Assembly: GCA_026418875.1 (NCBI GenBank)
Contig: JAOAAM010000475.1
Coordinates: 1-8,256 of the forward strand
DNA length: 8,256 nucleotides
Direction of reading: 5' to 3'
Source: Gemmataceae bacterium
GTDB lineage: Bacteria > Planctomycetota > Planctomycetia > Gemmatales > Gemmataceae
The notes below the pieces were generated by a model. That model was given only the letters and a program-made list of their open reading frames with translations, made no database searches and was not told where the DNA came from. Each line of letters starts with the position of its first letter. The first letter of the stretch is position 1. The position numbers and the translations under genes were made by a program. Of the stretch, positions 1 to 6,200 are shown in pieces.

Positions 1-609
1 GATGAAGGCGTTCGCCATGCGGTAGGGCGTCCACGGTTCCTGCGGACCCGGTTTGAGCACCAGCCCGATCTGCATCGGGATGATCGGCAGCCACAGCGTG
101 TGCACGCCGGGGGAATTGCTCGGCAACACCAGGCCCAACACCGGCGATTGGGCCTGGTAACTCACCGGCACGCCGCGCGATTCGACGCCGTAGCCCCGAG
201 TCAAAAACTCCAGGTCCAACCCGCGAGTAAGCGAGTCCAGGATCTTGTCCATGTTCTCCAGGACGAATTTGTTTTTCGTCATGTTGAACCGGCACATGTG
301 CTCGGGCAGGCCCGTGGTCGCTGATTGCATGCGGACAAATTGGTCCGGGGTCTGCGAGCCATCGCCCAGCGGCAACTCCGCCCCGGTGTACAGCTGACCC
401 GCCTTCTTCACCATCTGCAACAGTTCGCGGATGGGAATCTCCCGCAACACGGATCTGGCGCGCCAGGCGTGCCTCATGTCGCGCTCGACCAGTGCGGCAT
501 TGGCCCGGCTGACTTCGGCCAGCGTCTCCCCCGTGGCAAAATGGACCACTGGGTCGGCTTCCATGCTCTTGTAAGGCTCGCCCCAGCGGGAAATCGGGAT
601 GTGCAACAT
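1..609 (-). CDS. Aldehyde dehydrogenase superfamily protein, N-terminal part (possibly acyl-CoA reductase)
   Basis: This is the first 203 residues of a protein that continues past the left edge. Residues 157-187 read PVLGLVLPSNSPG...GLVLKPG. They align with the NAD(P)-binding core of aldehyde dehydrogenases: PSNSP sits where PWNFP normally is, and the Lys in LVLKP matches the conserved cofactor-binding Lys. The core begins about 155 residues in, as in ordinary family members. The catalytic Cys and Glu lie outside the window, so activity cannot be judged. The ATG start is supported by GGAG eight bases upstream; the frame stays open further upstream but has no better start. It lies 58 bases after a LuxE/PaaK-like ligase gene on the same strand. 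This suggests reduction of an activated acyl group to an aldehyde, or the reverse oxidation. That role is inferred from context. A LuxC-type acyl-CoA reductase is the main alternative. Confidence 0.82.
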   Translation of the reverse strand, partial: MLHIPISRWGEPYKSMEADPVVHFATGETLAEVSRANAALVERDMRHAWRARSVLREIPIRELLQMVKKAGQLYTGAELPLGDGSQTPDQFVRMQSATTGLPEHMCRFNMTKNKFVLENMDKILDSLTRGLDLEFLTRGYGVESRGVPVSYQAQSPVLGLVLPSNSPGVHTLWLPIIPMQIGLVLKPGPQEPWTPYRMANAFI

Positions 610-617
610 GATGCAGT

Positions 618-621
618 CTCC
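618..621 (-). promoter_or_regulatory. Ribosome binding site of the aldehyde dehydrogenase-like gene
   Basis: On the minus strand GGAG lies eight bases before the ATG at 609. It fixes the start inside an open frame that extends well upstream. Confidence 0.6.
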
Positions 622-667
622 TTGGGCAGTGTGCGGCGGCGTCGGCCGACGACGGATTCCCCCTCGA

Positions 668-1759
668 TCAATAAACCCCGACCGTCGTTTGCGCGGCGAT
701 CCCACGCCACGGTCGAACCCCGCTGACCCCGTCCCACGGGTACTTCTCGCTGGGAGGCTCGCGCTCGCCTTCATCGCGCTCGGCAAAACGCGGTACGAAA
801 AACTCCTTGGTCAAGGTCGTCAGCAGCACCCGACCCGATTGACCATAGGGGACCACCTTGTCATAGTCATCGAAATCGACGACCTGCACCACGGCTCGAG
901 GCTCCGGGGCGTAGTACGTGATTTTGTAATTCTGCTCCGCGGTGGGCATCTCGGCGGCGGCCAACCCCATCAGCGTGTTGCCATACGTCGGGGCGATGTA
1001 CACATTCGGGCCGAGATACTCCTCGATCATGAAGCGGATCCACTGCGACGTCATCTCCGTCCCGCCGCAGAAAATGCCCGTGATCCCGGCCTTCTCGATG
1101 CTGGAATGCTCCGACTCCAGCCGCTTACACAGCGCGTCGAGCAATTTCGGCGTGGTGAACATGCACTTGATGTCGTGGCCCGCGGAAAGGATCGTCATTG
1201 CTTGGTCGATGCAGTGATCCTGATACGCCCGCAGGTGCTCCATCCAGCCTTTCTTGATCAACTTGACAACCCAGCGCGGGTCGAGGTCGATGCAGAAGCA
1301 AATCCCGCCGCGATACTGGCACAAATGTTCGACGGCGAGACGCAAGCGGCGAGGCCCCGAGGGACCGAGCATCAACCAATTGCTCCCTTTCGGGAAATAC
1401 TTGTCCGGCAGGGTGTCGCTGAACTGTTCGTAGTCGATGCGGAAATCATCGACGACGATCCGGCTCTTAGGAATGCCGGTCGTCCCGCCGGTCTCGAAGA
1501 CGTAAATCGGCCGATTCGCATAGGCTTTCGGCACCCATCGGCGGACCGGGCCGCCCCGGAGCCACTCATCCTCGAAGAACGGGAATTTCTTCAAGTCGTC
1601 GAAACTGTTGATGTCCTTGAGCGGATCGAAATTGAGTTCCTTGGCCTTCTCGAGCCAGAACGGGGTTCCCGTCTCCGGGGAGAAATGCCACCGCACGATC
1701 TCACGGACGTGGGCATCGAGCCGCTCTTTCGCTTCTCGAACTCGCTGTTCCAGACTCAC
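668..1759 (-). CDS. LuxE/PaaK-like AMP-forming acyl-activating enzyme, short form
   Basis: A 363-residue adenylate-forming enzyme. ETGGTTGIPKS at residues 89-99 is the phosphate-binding loop of the ANL superfamily. FCGGTEMT at 230-237 and PTYGNTLMG at 257-265 match the regions that hold the adenine and the catalytic Thr/Glu. GQSGRVLLTTLTKE at 306-319 corresponds to the GxxGELVVT strand of PaaK. The protein stops soon after, where PaaK has RYRTGD: here it reads PRFAERDEGERE and then a short tail. The GRxDD hinge and the C-terminal Lys domain are therefore missing. The length fits LuxE-type acyl-protein synthetases (about 370 residues) rather than PaaK (about 430). I chose the GTG at 1759 because GAGG lies six bases upstream. 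The frame is open to a GTG at 1831, but that start lacks a ribosome site. It probably activates a carboxylic acid for the dehydrogenase-like protein downstream; this is inferred, and the substrate is unknown. Confidence 0.8.
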   Translation of the reverse strand: MSLEQRVREAKERLDAHVREIVRWHFSPETGTPFWLEKAKELNFDPLKDINSFDDLKKFPFFEDEWLRGGPVRRWVPKAYANRPIYVFETGGTTGIPKSRIVVDDFRIDYEQFSDTLPDKYFPKGSNWLMLGPSGPRRLRLAVEHLCQYRGGICFCIDLDPRWVVKLIKKGWMEHLRAYQDHCIDQAMTILSAGHDIKCMFTTPKLLDALCKRLESEHSSIEKAGITGIFCGGTEMTSQWIRFMIEEYLGPNVYIAPTYGNTLMGLAAAEMPTAEQNYKITYYAPEPRAVVQVVDFDDYDKVVPYGQSGRVLLTTLTKEFFVPRFAERDEGEREPPSEKYPWDGVSGVRPWRGIAAQTTVGVY

Positions 1760-1765
1760 GGGGTT

Positions 1766-1769
1766 CCTC
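1766..1769 (-). promoter_or_regulatory. Ribosome binding site deciding the GTG start of the LuxE-like gene
   Basis: On the minus strand CGAGGAACCCC directly precedes the GTG at 1759, giving GAGG with a six-base spacer. This favours 1759 over the in-frame GTG at 1831, which would add 24 residues of unremarkable sequence. Confidence 0.55.
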
Positions 1770-1943
1770 GCAACATCAAACAGGATGGCAGGCAGATCAA
1801 CGTCATTGTAGCGCCCCGGTCGAACGGCCACGGGAGCATCGCGGAGCCGTCAGCGGTTCCCGCCCCGCAAGTGCGAGACCGGAGAGTTCCCCGGAAACCA
1901 CGCCCGATGTTGCCGCGGGCTTCATCGTGATTCGTGGGTCGCC

Positions 1944-2048
1944 TGTGCCGACGGTCTGTGCCGACGGGCTTGTGCCGACGGCCTCTACCGACGGGCTTGT
2001 GCCGACGGCCTCTGCTGACGGCCCGTGCCGACGGCACTTTACCGACAC
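1944..2048. repeat. Degenerate tandem repeat, eight units of 13/14 bases
   Basis: Eight copies of a GCCGACGG-like core begin at 1947, 1960, 1974, 1987, 2001, 2014, 2027 and 2041 on the plus strand. The spacing mostly alternates between 13 and 14 bases, giving a 27-base higher-order period. The blocks 1968-1994 and 1995-2021 differ at only two positions. Cores 4 and 8 have A in place of the first G, core 6 has a C-to-T change, and core 8 ends in AC instead of GG. The core is nearly self-complementary (GCCG-A-CGGC), so copies on one strand can pair with each other; GTGCC-GAC-GGCAC at 2025-2037 is a small complete hairpin. It lies wholly between genes, starting 18 bases after the upstream stop codon. 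Its function is unknown. Confidence 0.85.
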
Positions 2049-2066
2049 GTTGCGGTGCGCGACTCC

Positions 2067-3737
2067 TTACTCCTTCTTCTCCTGGATCGCGTACAAGTGG
2101 ATTTCCGTCATGATGTACAGCACGCCGTTGACGGCGACGGGCGTGCTGCGAATCGGTTCTTCCATCTCGATTTTGGTGATTAGTTCTTTCTCCTTGCCAT
2201 GCTTGAAGATGAAGACGTCGCCGTCCTCGGTGCCGATGTAAACTTTCCCGTCCACCCACAGCGTGGACCCCCAGATCGCGGATTTCAGGTCGTGCTCCCA
2301 GTACACTTGTCCGGTTTTGGCATCCAGGCAGTGCAAGTAGCCGGCCAGCTCGGCGACGTAGACCAGGCCGTCGTGGATCGAGCAAGTGCTCATCGTTCGA
2401 CCGAAGTGGTACTCGCGCTTGGCGTCGGGGTCCGTGGTCGGCCCGCCGTAGTGCCAGACCACGCCGGAGTTCGGGTTGGGCGCGGTCTCGCGCTTGGTGA
2501 AATCTTCGTTGTCTTTGACCACGATCTCTTCGGAGATGTCGCCGGTTTTCCCTTTCGGGTCGATGCACCAGAGGTGGCCGACGCCTTCGTAGTGTTCGGG
2601 GTCTTGTCCGACGCCGATGTAGATTTTGTCATCGTGGAGGACGGGGGTGGCGATGAAGTCGTTGCGTTCGCCTTTGCCGCCGAGTTGGTATCGGCCGGCT
2701 TTTTTCGGATTGGCGTCGAACTTCCAGATGAGCTTTCCTGTTTTCGGCTCGAATGCTCGCAGCCAGCCATCACCACCGGGGAAGATGACCTGCGGCACGC
2801 CGCCGATCACGGCATAGGTCGGGTTGGACCATTGGCCGTGCATGATGTCCTTCCCGGGCGAATTGTCCTGCCAAAGGAGTTTGCCCGTGTTCTTATCCAA
2901 CGCGATGAAGCTCGGCGCTTGGGGCGAGGGGATGTTGATGTGGCCCTCGTCCACGCCATTGGCCGTCACCACGAAGACGATGTCGCCGACGATCAGCGGG
3001 GAGCATGCGGCCATATTGTGCGGGTAAACGCTCAGTTCCCGCATCATGTCGAACTCCCAGATCACGTCGGCATCGGTGGGATCCTTGTATTTTTCGTCTT
3101 GAAACCCTTGGTTACCGTTGGCGAATCCGTCGACATCGAGGCAGACCACAGTGCAGCGATTGGTCACGTACCACAGCCGATTGCCTTCGACGATGGGGGT
3201 GGAACAGACGCCTTCGCGGGGCCAGTCGTTCACCATGCCGCTGGGCAATTTGTCGTTGACGTGTTGCCAGAGGAAGTTGCCCGTGGATTCATCGAAGCAC
3301 ATCAAGATGCCCTTGTCGATGGGGGTGGGCTTCTTGGTGGCGGGGTTGAGCCGGGTCTTGTCCGTGTCGCGTTCGTTTCGGGGTGCTTCGTTGTTGGTGC
3401 CGACGTAGATTCGACCGCCGGCAATCGTCGGTCCGCCGTAGGCCCGGGAGCCGAGCTTGGCGACCCATTTGATGTTCTTCCTTTGCTCGCCCCGCCGGGT
3501 CTCCCACTCGGTGGGCATGCCTTTTTCCACGAGGTTGACCATGTTGCGTGAGGGAGTCCCGCCGAACATGGGCCAGTCTCTCGGGGCACCAGCGTCGGAA
3601 GGGTTGGCGGTGCGGGTCGGTTCCGCGGCAGTTCCCCGGGTCGGTGCGGTCGGCCCGTGCAGCATCAGCAAAGCCGCCGAGGCGGCCAAGGCGACGAAGC
3701 GAACGTTGAGGCCCCAAGGGCGCAGCGGCGGCAACAT
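2067..3737 (-). CDS. Secreted PQQ-like beta-propeller repeat protein, 556 residues
   Basis: Residues 1-38 look like a signal peptide: Arg at 6 and 13, a hydrophobic stretch at about 14-27, and a likely cut after TAA at 36-38. The mature protein starts with the DWPMFGG motif (54-60) common in planctomycete propeller proteins. Blade signatures of the type D-x-x-TG-x-x-x-W recur at 149-157 (DESTGNFLW), 281-289 (DKNTGKLLW), about 329-338 (EPKTGKLIW) and 472-480 (DAKTGQVYW). Each is paired with a strand such as GGRIYVGT, GDIVFVVT, DDKIYIGV or DGKVYIGT. I see no CxxCH heme site and no adjacent Cys pair like that of quinoprotein alcohol dehydrogenases, so catalysis with PQQ is not supported. The ATG has a strong ribosome site (GGGAGAG, seven-base spacer). 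It probably works in the periplasm or envelope as a binding or scaffold protein; the ligand is unknown. It lies 94 bases after the propeller/LamG gene. Confidence 0.88.
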   Translation of the reverse strand: MLPPLRPWGLNVRFVALAASAALLMLHGPTAPTRGTAAEPTRTANPSDAGAPRDWPMFGGTPSRNMVNLVEKGMPTEWETRRGEQRKNIKWVAKLGSRAYGGPTIAGGRIYVGTNNEAPRNERDTDKTRLNPATKKPTPIDKGILMCFDESTGNFLWQHVNDKLPSGMVNDWPREGVCSTPIVEGNRLWYVTNRCTVVCLDVDGFANGNQGFQDEKYKDPTDADVIWEFDMMRELSVYPHNMAACSPLIVGDIVFVVTANGVDEGHINIPSPQAPSFIALDKNTGKLLWQDNSPGKDIMHGQWSNPTYAVIGGVPQVIFPGGDGWLRAFEPKTGKLIWKFDANPKKAGRYQLGGKGERNDFIATPVLHDDKIYIGVGQDPEHYEGVGHLWCIDPKGKTGDISEEIVVKDNEDFTKRETAPNPNSGVVWHYGGPTTDPDAKREYHFGRTMSTCSIHDGLVYVAELAGYLHCLDAKTGQVYWEHDLKSAIWGSTLWVDGKVYIGTEDGDVFIFKHGKEKELITKIEMEEPIRSTPVAVNGVLYIMTEIHLYAIQEKKE

Positions 3738-3831
3738 ACGAACACTCTCCCTTCTCTTGCAGGATCGGTCAGGCTTCGGTCGAACGATGGAACGATGTTA
3801 CGTCAGTACGACGGTGCGACGGTACGATCCC
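3738..3831. other. 94-base intergenic gap between two propeller genes
   Basis: More than half of this gap is the 8-base tandem repeat at 3783-3830. The remainder holds the ribosome site of the 556-residue propeller gene (AAGGGAGAG, minus strand, 3753-3745). I see no terminator or promoter, so read-through from the upstream gene is likely. Confidence 0.5.
3783..3830. repeat. Degenerate 8-base tandem repeat, six units
   Basis: On the plus strand six consecutive octamers share an NRCGAYGG-like pattern: AACGATGG, AACGATGT, TACGTCAG, TACGACGG, TGCGACGG, TACGATCC. The array begins inside the gap and ends one base before the stop codon of the propeller/LamG gene (3832-3834). A related AACGATCC lies at 3834-3841, out of phase and inside the coding region. 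The units are diverged, so this looks like an old microsatellite-type expansion. Function is unknown. Confidence 0.75.
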
Positions 3832-6156
3832 TCAACGATCCTGGCTCTTGTTTGGCCGGATAACCAGATTATCGAAATAGACCTCGGAGCCTGGGGCGTT
3901 GTCAAGGATGTTGGTGGCGAAAGCGTACAAGGCCGGGGCCCCCTCGCGGTTCGGGCTTGGGTCTCGGAACTCGATGTTCCATTCGCTCGGCTCCGGTTTG
4001 CCACGTTCCCAAACCTTGCCCCGAATCAGCGCGACTTTCCCCTCCATCTCGACACGTAGTTTCATCGTGTACCAGACCTCCGGCTGCCAATGGAACGGCA
4101 CCGACTTATCGATTCGCGGCAGTGCCTCCCAAGTCGTCAAGCGGAGGCGGCGTTGGTTGTTGAGGTCCGGGTCTGCCTTGCCATCCAGCAGCAGGTGGTA
4201 GCGGCAATTCAGCACGCCGAAGGCATCGGGCAGGCCGCCTCGGACTTCCTGAGCACAGACATCCACCTGAATGGTGTAGTCGGTCCAATCGGGGGTGCCG
4301 ATGAAGGCATTGGCCCGGGCCACGGGGGGAAGCGGGTTGACAGCGAGTTTCCGCAGGACGATTTCATCGCCTTTCTTGACCACGTCGAACTTGCCCATGG
4401 TGTTGATCCAACCGCCGGGGGTGCCGCCGATGGGCACCTTGTCGAAGTTTTGTTCATAGGGCAACTGCGGGGCGACCCGGACCCGGCAGCGTGCGACCAT
4501 GTTCTCCGCGGCGATAAAATCGACGTAGCCTTGCTGGGCAGGCACCGTGGGCGAGACGGTCAGCTTGACGCGACCCTGGCTGGGTTCCAAGTTCCCGACC
4601 AAGGCGGGGGGTTGTCGGCCGCCGGGTTGCACCGGCGGGAGGGTGATCTGGAATTTGCCTGCCGGGAGCGTCTCCACCGGCCAGCCGTCTTCGTCGAAGG
4701 CCCGCAACTCGAGTTCGACGCTTTGGCCCGGCTTCAGCACCACGTCCGCCGGGTAGAGCGCCACTTGGGCAGGCGGCTTCTCGCTGCGGACGATCGGTTC
4801 CGCCAAGATCGGCGGCCCCGCCTGGCCCTTCCCCGTGCCGATGCAATACATCGACTCCAACGTGCCGAAGTAAACTCGCCCATTCGCCACGGCGGGGGTT
4901 CCATCCGTTTCCACGAATCCCGTGCCCTGGCGCAAGCGGAATTTCTGCACATGCAGTTCCTCGAAGCCTTTCTCCGTCGGCTTCAAAATGCTCATCTCGC
5001 CGTTGACATTGAAAATGTAAATTTTCCCATCCGCCCAAACGGGGGAGCCACGACCAAGTCGGCCGTAGACGTGCGGCTTGCCCAGGATCTTGCCCGTCTT
5101 GAGATCGAACTTGTACAGCCGAGCGCTGTCCGTCGCGGCGTAGACGACGTTGTCGTGGATCAACGGGCTGGCATAGCCGAACTTCTGCCCAACGAACTCC
5201 CAGACCAGCTTCGGGTGCCCATTCTCCACCTGCGAGGCATCCACGCAAATGATTCGCCCTTGCTCAGTCGTGTCCAGATTCTCCTCCCCGTGAGAGCAGA
5301 CGACGAAGTTGCCTGCCACGGCGGGCGAGCTATTGATCATGTTCTTGCCAAAGGGATAGCTCCAAACCAATTTTCCCGTGTTTAGCTGGAAGGCGTGCAG
5401 TGCACCATCGGAACCGCCGGTGATGAGCAGCCGCTGCCCGTTGATCGTCGCGACGACGGGATTGGAGTAGTAAGTACCGCCCATCACTCCGGGGACCGTC
5501 GACCACCACACGACATTCCCATTTCGCTTGTCGAAGGCGACGAAACGATTGGCACCGCGGGCGAAATCACCCCAGCTGCTGGAAATCAGACCGACAACGA
5601 CCACGTTGCCATCCACGGTCGGACCGACGACCCGGCCGCCGTAACCGGTCACTCGGCCGTATTCTTCCGAGAGGTTGTGCTGCCAGACGATCTTGCCGTC
5701 CTTGTCGTAACAGCGGAAGAAACCTTGCGTGCCGTGGATGTAGACGTAACCCGTTTCCGCGTCGCCGACGGGGCTGGTCCAGCCGACGCGATTGGACACG
5801 ATGTCGCTGTGGAAGACATTCATGAAGTCTTCCCAGATGACCTCGCCGGTGTTGGCGTCCATGCAGACGAGTCGCTCGCCCTCCTCCAGGCCGCTGCCGA
5901 CGCTTCCGAGAAAATACAGCCGGCCGTTCATGACGATAGGCGTGGACCGGCACCCATACCCGTGCTTCACCCAGATCAGGTTGCTGCCGGGCTTGCTGGG
6001 GTCCAAGGAGAATTTGTCGGGCAGGCCGGTGTCGAGCGCCACGCCGTTCTGAAACGGGCCGCGCCAATGCAACCAATCGCTGGCTCGGAGCGGCCAGTTC
6101 AGACCGCCGATGGTCGTCCCCACGAGCAGGCTGGCGAGAATCCAATGGAACCGCAT
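3832..6156 (-). CDS. Secreted PQQ-like beta-propeller protein with Ig-like and LamG-like C-terminal domains, 774 residues
   Basis: Residues 1-25 form a signal peptide: Arg2, a hydrophobic stretch at 6-19 and a likely cut after LRA. Then comes DWLHWRGP (27-34), the usual start of this propeller group. Blades run to about residue 440, with signatures at 100-108 (DANTGEVIW), 151-158 (DKDGKIVW), 209-217 (DKRNGNVVW), 257-265 (QLNTGKLVW) and 351-358 (DLKTGKIL). Residues 463-562 look like an Ig-type beta-sandwich (VVLKPGQSVELELRAFDEDG). Residues 566-768 look like a concanavalin/LamG-type jelly roll (QNFDKVP...GWINTMGKFDVV...YTIQVDV...VYFDNLVIRP). The last two domains often mean carbohydrate or surface binding; that is inferred here. 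No heme or catalytic motif is visible. I chose the ATG at 6156 because GGAGG lies just upstream. A TTG at 6204 that overlaps the preceding stop is open but would put 16 non-signal residues in front of the signal peptide. Confidence 0.88.
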   Translation of the reverse strand: MRFHWILASLLVGTTIGGLNWPLRASDWLHWRGPFQNGVALDTGLPDKFSLDPSKPGSNLIWVKHGYGCRSTPIVMNGRLYFLGSVGSGLEEGERLVCMDANTGEVIWEDFMNVFHSDIVSNRVGWTSPVGDAETGYVYIHGTQGFFRCYDKDGKIVWQHNLSEEYGRVTGYGGRVVGPTVDGNVVVVGLISSSWGDFARGANRFVAFDKRNGNVVWWSTVPGVMGGTYYSNPVVATINGQRLLITGGSDGALHAFQLNTGKLVWSYPFGKNMINSSPAVAGNFVVCSHGEENLDTTEQGRIICVDASQVENGHPKLVWEFVGQKFGYASPLIHDNVVYAATDSARLYKFDLKTGKILGKPHVYGRLGRGSPVWADGKIYIFNVNGEMSILKPTEKGFEELHVQKFRLRQGTGFVETDGTPAVANGRVYFGTLESMYCIGTGKGQAGPPILAEPIVRSEKPPAQVALYPADVVLKPGQSVELELRAFDEDGWPVETLPAGKFQITLPPVQPGGRQPPALVGNLEPSQGRVKLTVSPTVPAQQGYVDFIAAENMVARCRVRVAPQLPYEQNFDKVPIGGTPGGWINTMGKFDVVKKGDEIVLRKLAVNPLPPVARANAFIGTPDWTDYTIQVDVCAQEVRGGLPDAFGVLNCRYHLLLDGKADPDLNNQRRLRLTTWEALPRIDKSVPFHWQPEVWYTMKLRVEMEGKVALIRGKVWERGKPEPSEWNIEFRDPSPNREGAPALYAFATNILDNAPGSEVYFDNLVIRPNKSQDR

Positions 6157-6159
6157 AGG

Positions 6160-6169
6160 CCCCTCCTCC
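6160..6169 (-). promoter_or_regulatory. Strong ribosome binding site of the propeller/LamG gene
   Basis: GGAGGAGGGG on the minus strand ends three bases before the ATG at 6156, placing the GGAGG part about eight bases away. It settles the start choice against the TTG at 6204. Confidence 0.7.
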
Positions 6170-6200
6170 ATCACGACGCTTCCGCGTGCCGTGTCAACCG

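Larger units (their letters stand above)
1760..2066. other. 307-base intergenic region
   Basis: This is the longest gap in the window, between the 556-residue propeller gene and the LuxE-like gene. About a third of it is the tandem repeat at 1944-2048. The rest (1760-1943) has no convincing gene or terminator. A minus-strand TACAAT at 1810-1805 resembles a -10 box and lies about 45 bases before the GTG start, but no good -35 box sits 16-18 bases upstream of it. A weak five-pair stem (GCCCG at 1902-1906 with CGGGC at 1916-1920) has no T-run. The gap could hold a promoter for the two downstream genes, but the sequence does not prove it. Confidence 0.6.

Noticed and set aside
1902..1920. Stem GCCCG/CGGGC as a possible terminator
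   Set aside because: Only five pairs with a nine-base loop and no T-run on either strand.
599..1930. Long open plus-strand frame of about 443 codons
   Set aside because: It lies opposite the LuxE-like gene, begins inside the ALDH-like gene's leader and runs into the intergenic gap. The translation has no recognisable motif and is typical of antisense frames in high-GC DNA.
1803..2048. Small minus-strand frame of 81 codons from GTG 2048, with repeated VGTSPS-like residues
   Set aside because: Its repeats simply come from translating the 27-base dimer repeat. It has no ribosome site, no conserved-looking region, and runs into the leader of the LuxE-like gene. A small protein is not excluded but is not supported.
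1944..2048. CRISPR array
   Set aside because: The units are 13/14 bases with no unique spacers between them; this is a simple degenerate tandem repeat.
1756..2568. Minus-strand frame of 270 codons across the repeat region
   Set aside because: It overlaps the C-terminal third of the 556-residue propeller gene in another frame. Its Arg/His-rich translation is a composition effect.
2199..3551. Long open plus-strand frame of about 450 codons
   Set aside because: It is antisense to the 556-residue propeller gene, is rich in Val, Asp, Gly and Ala, and has no domain motif. The minus-strand protein has clear blade repeats, a signal peptide and a ribosome site.
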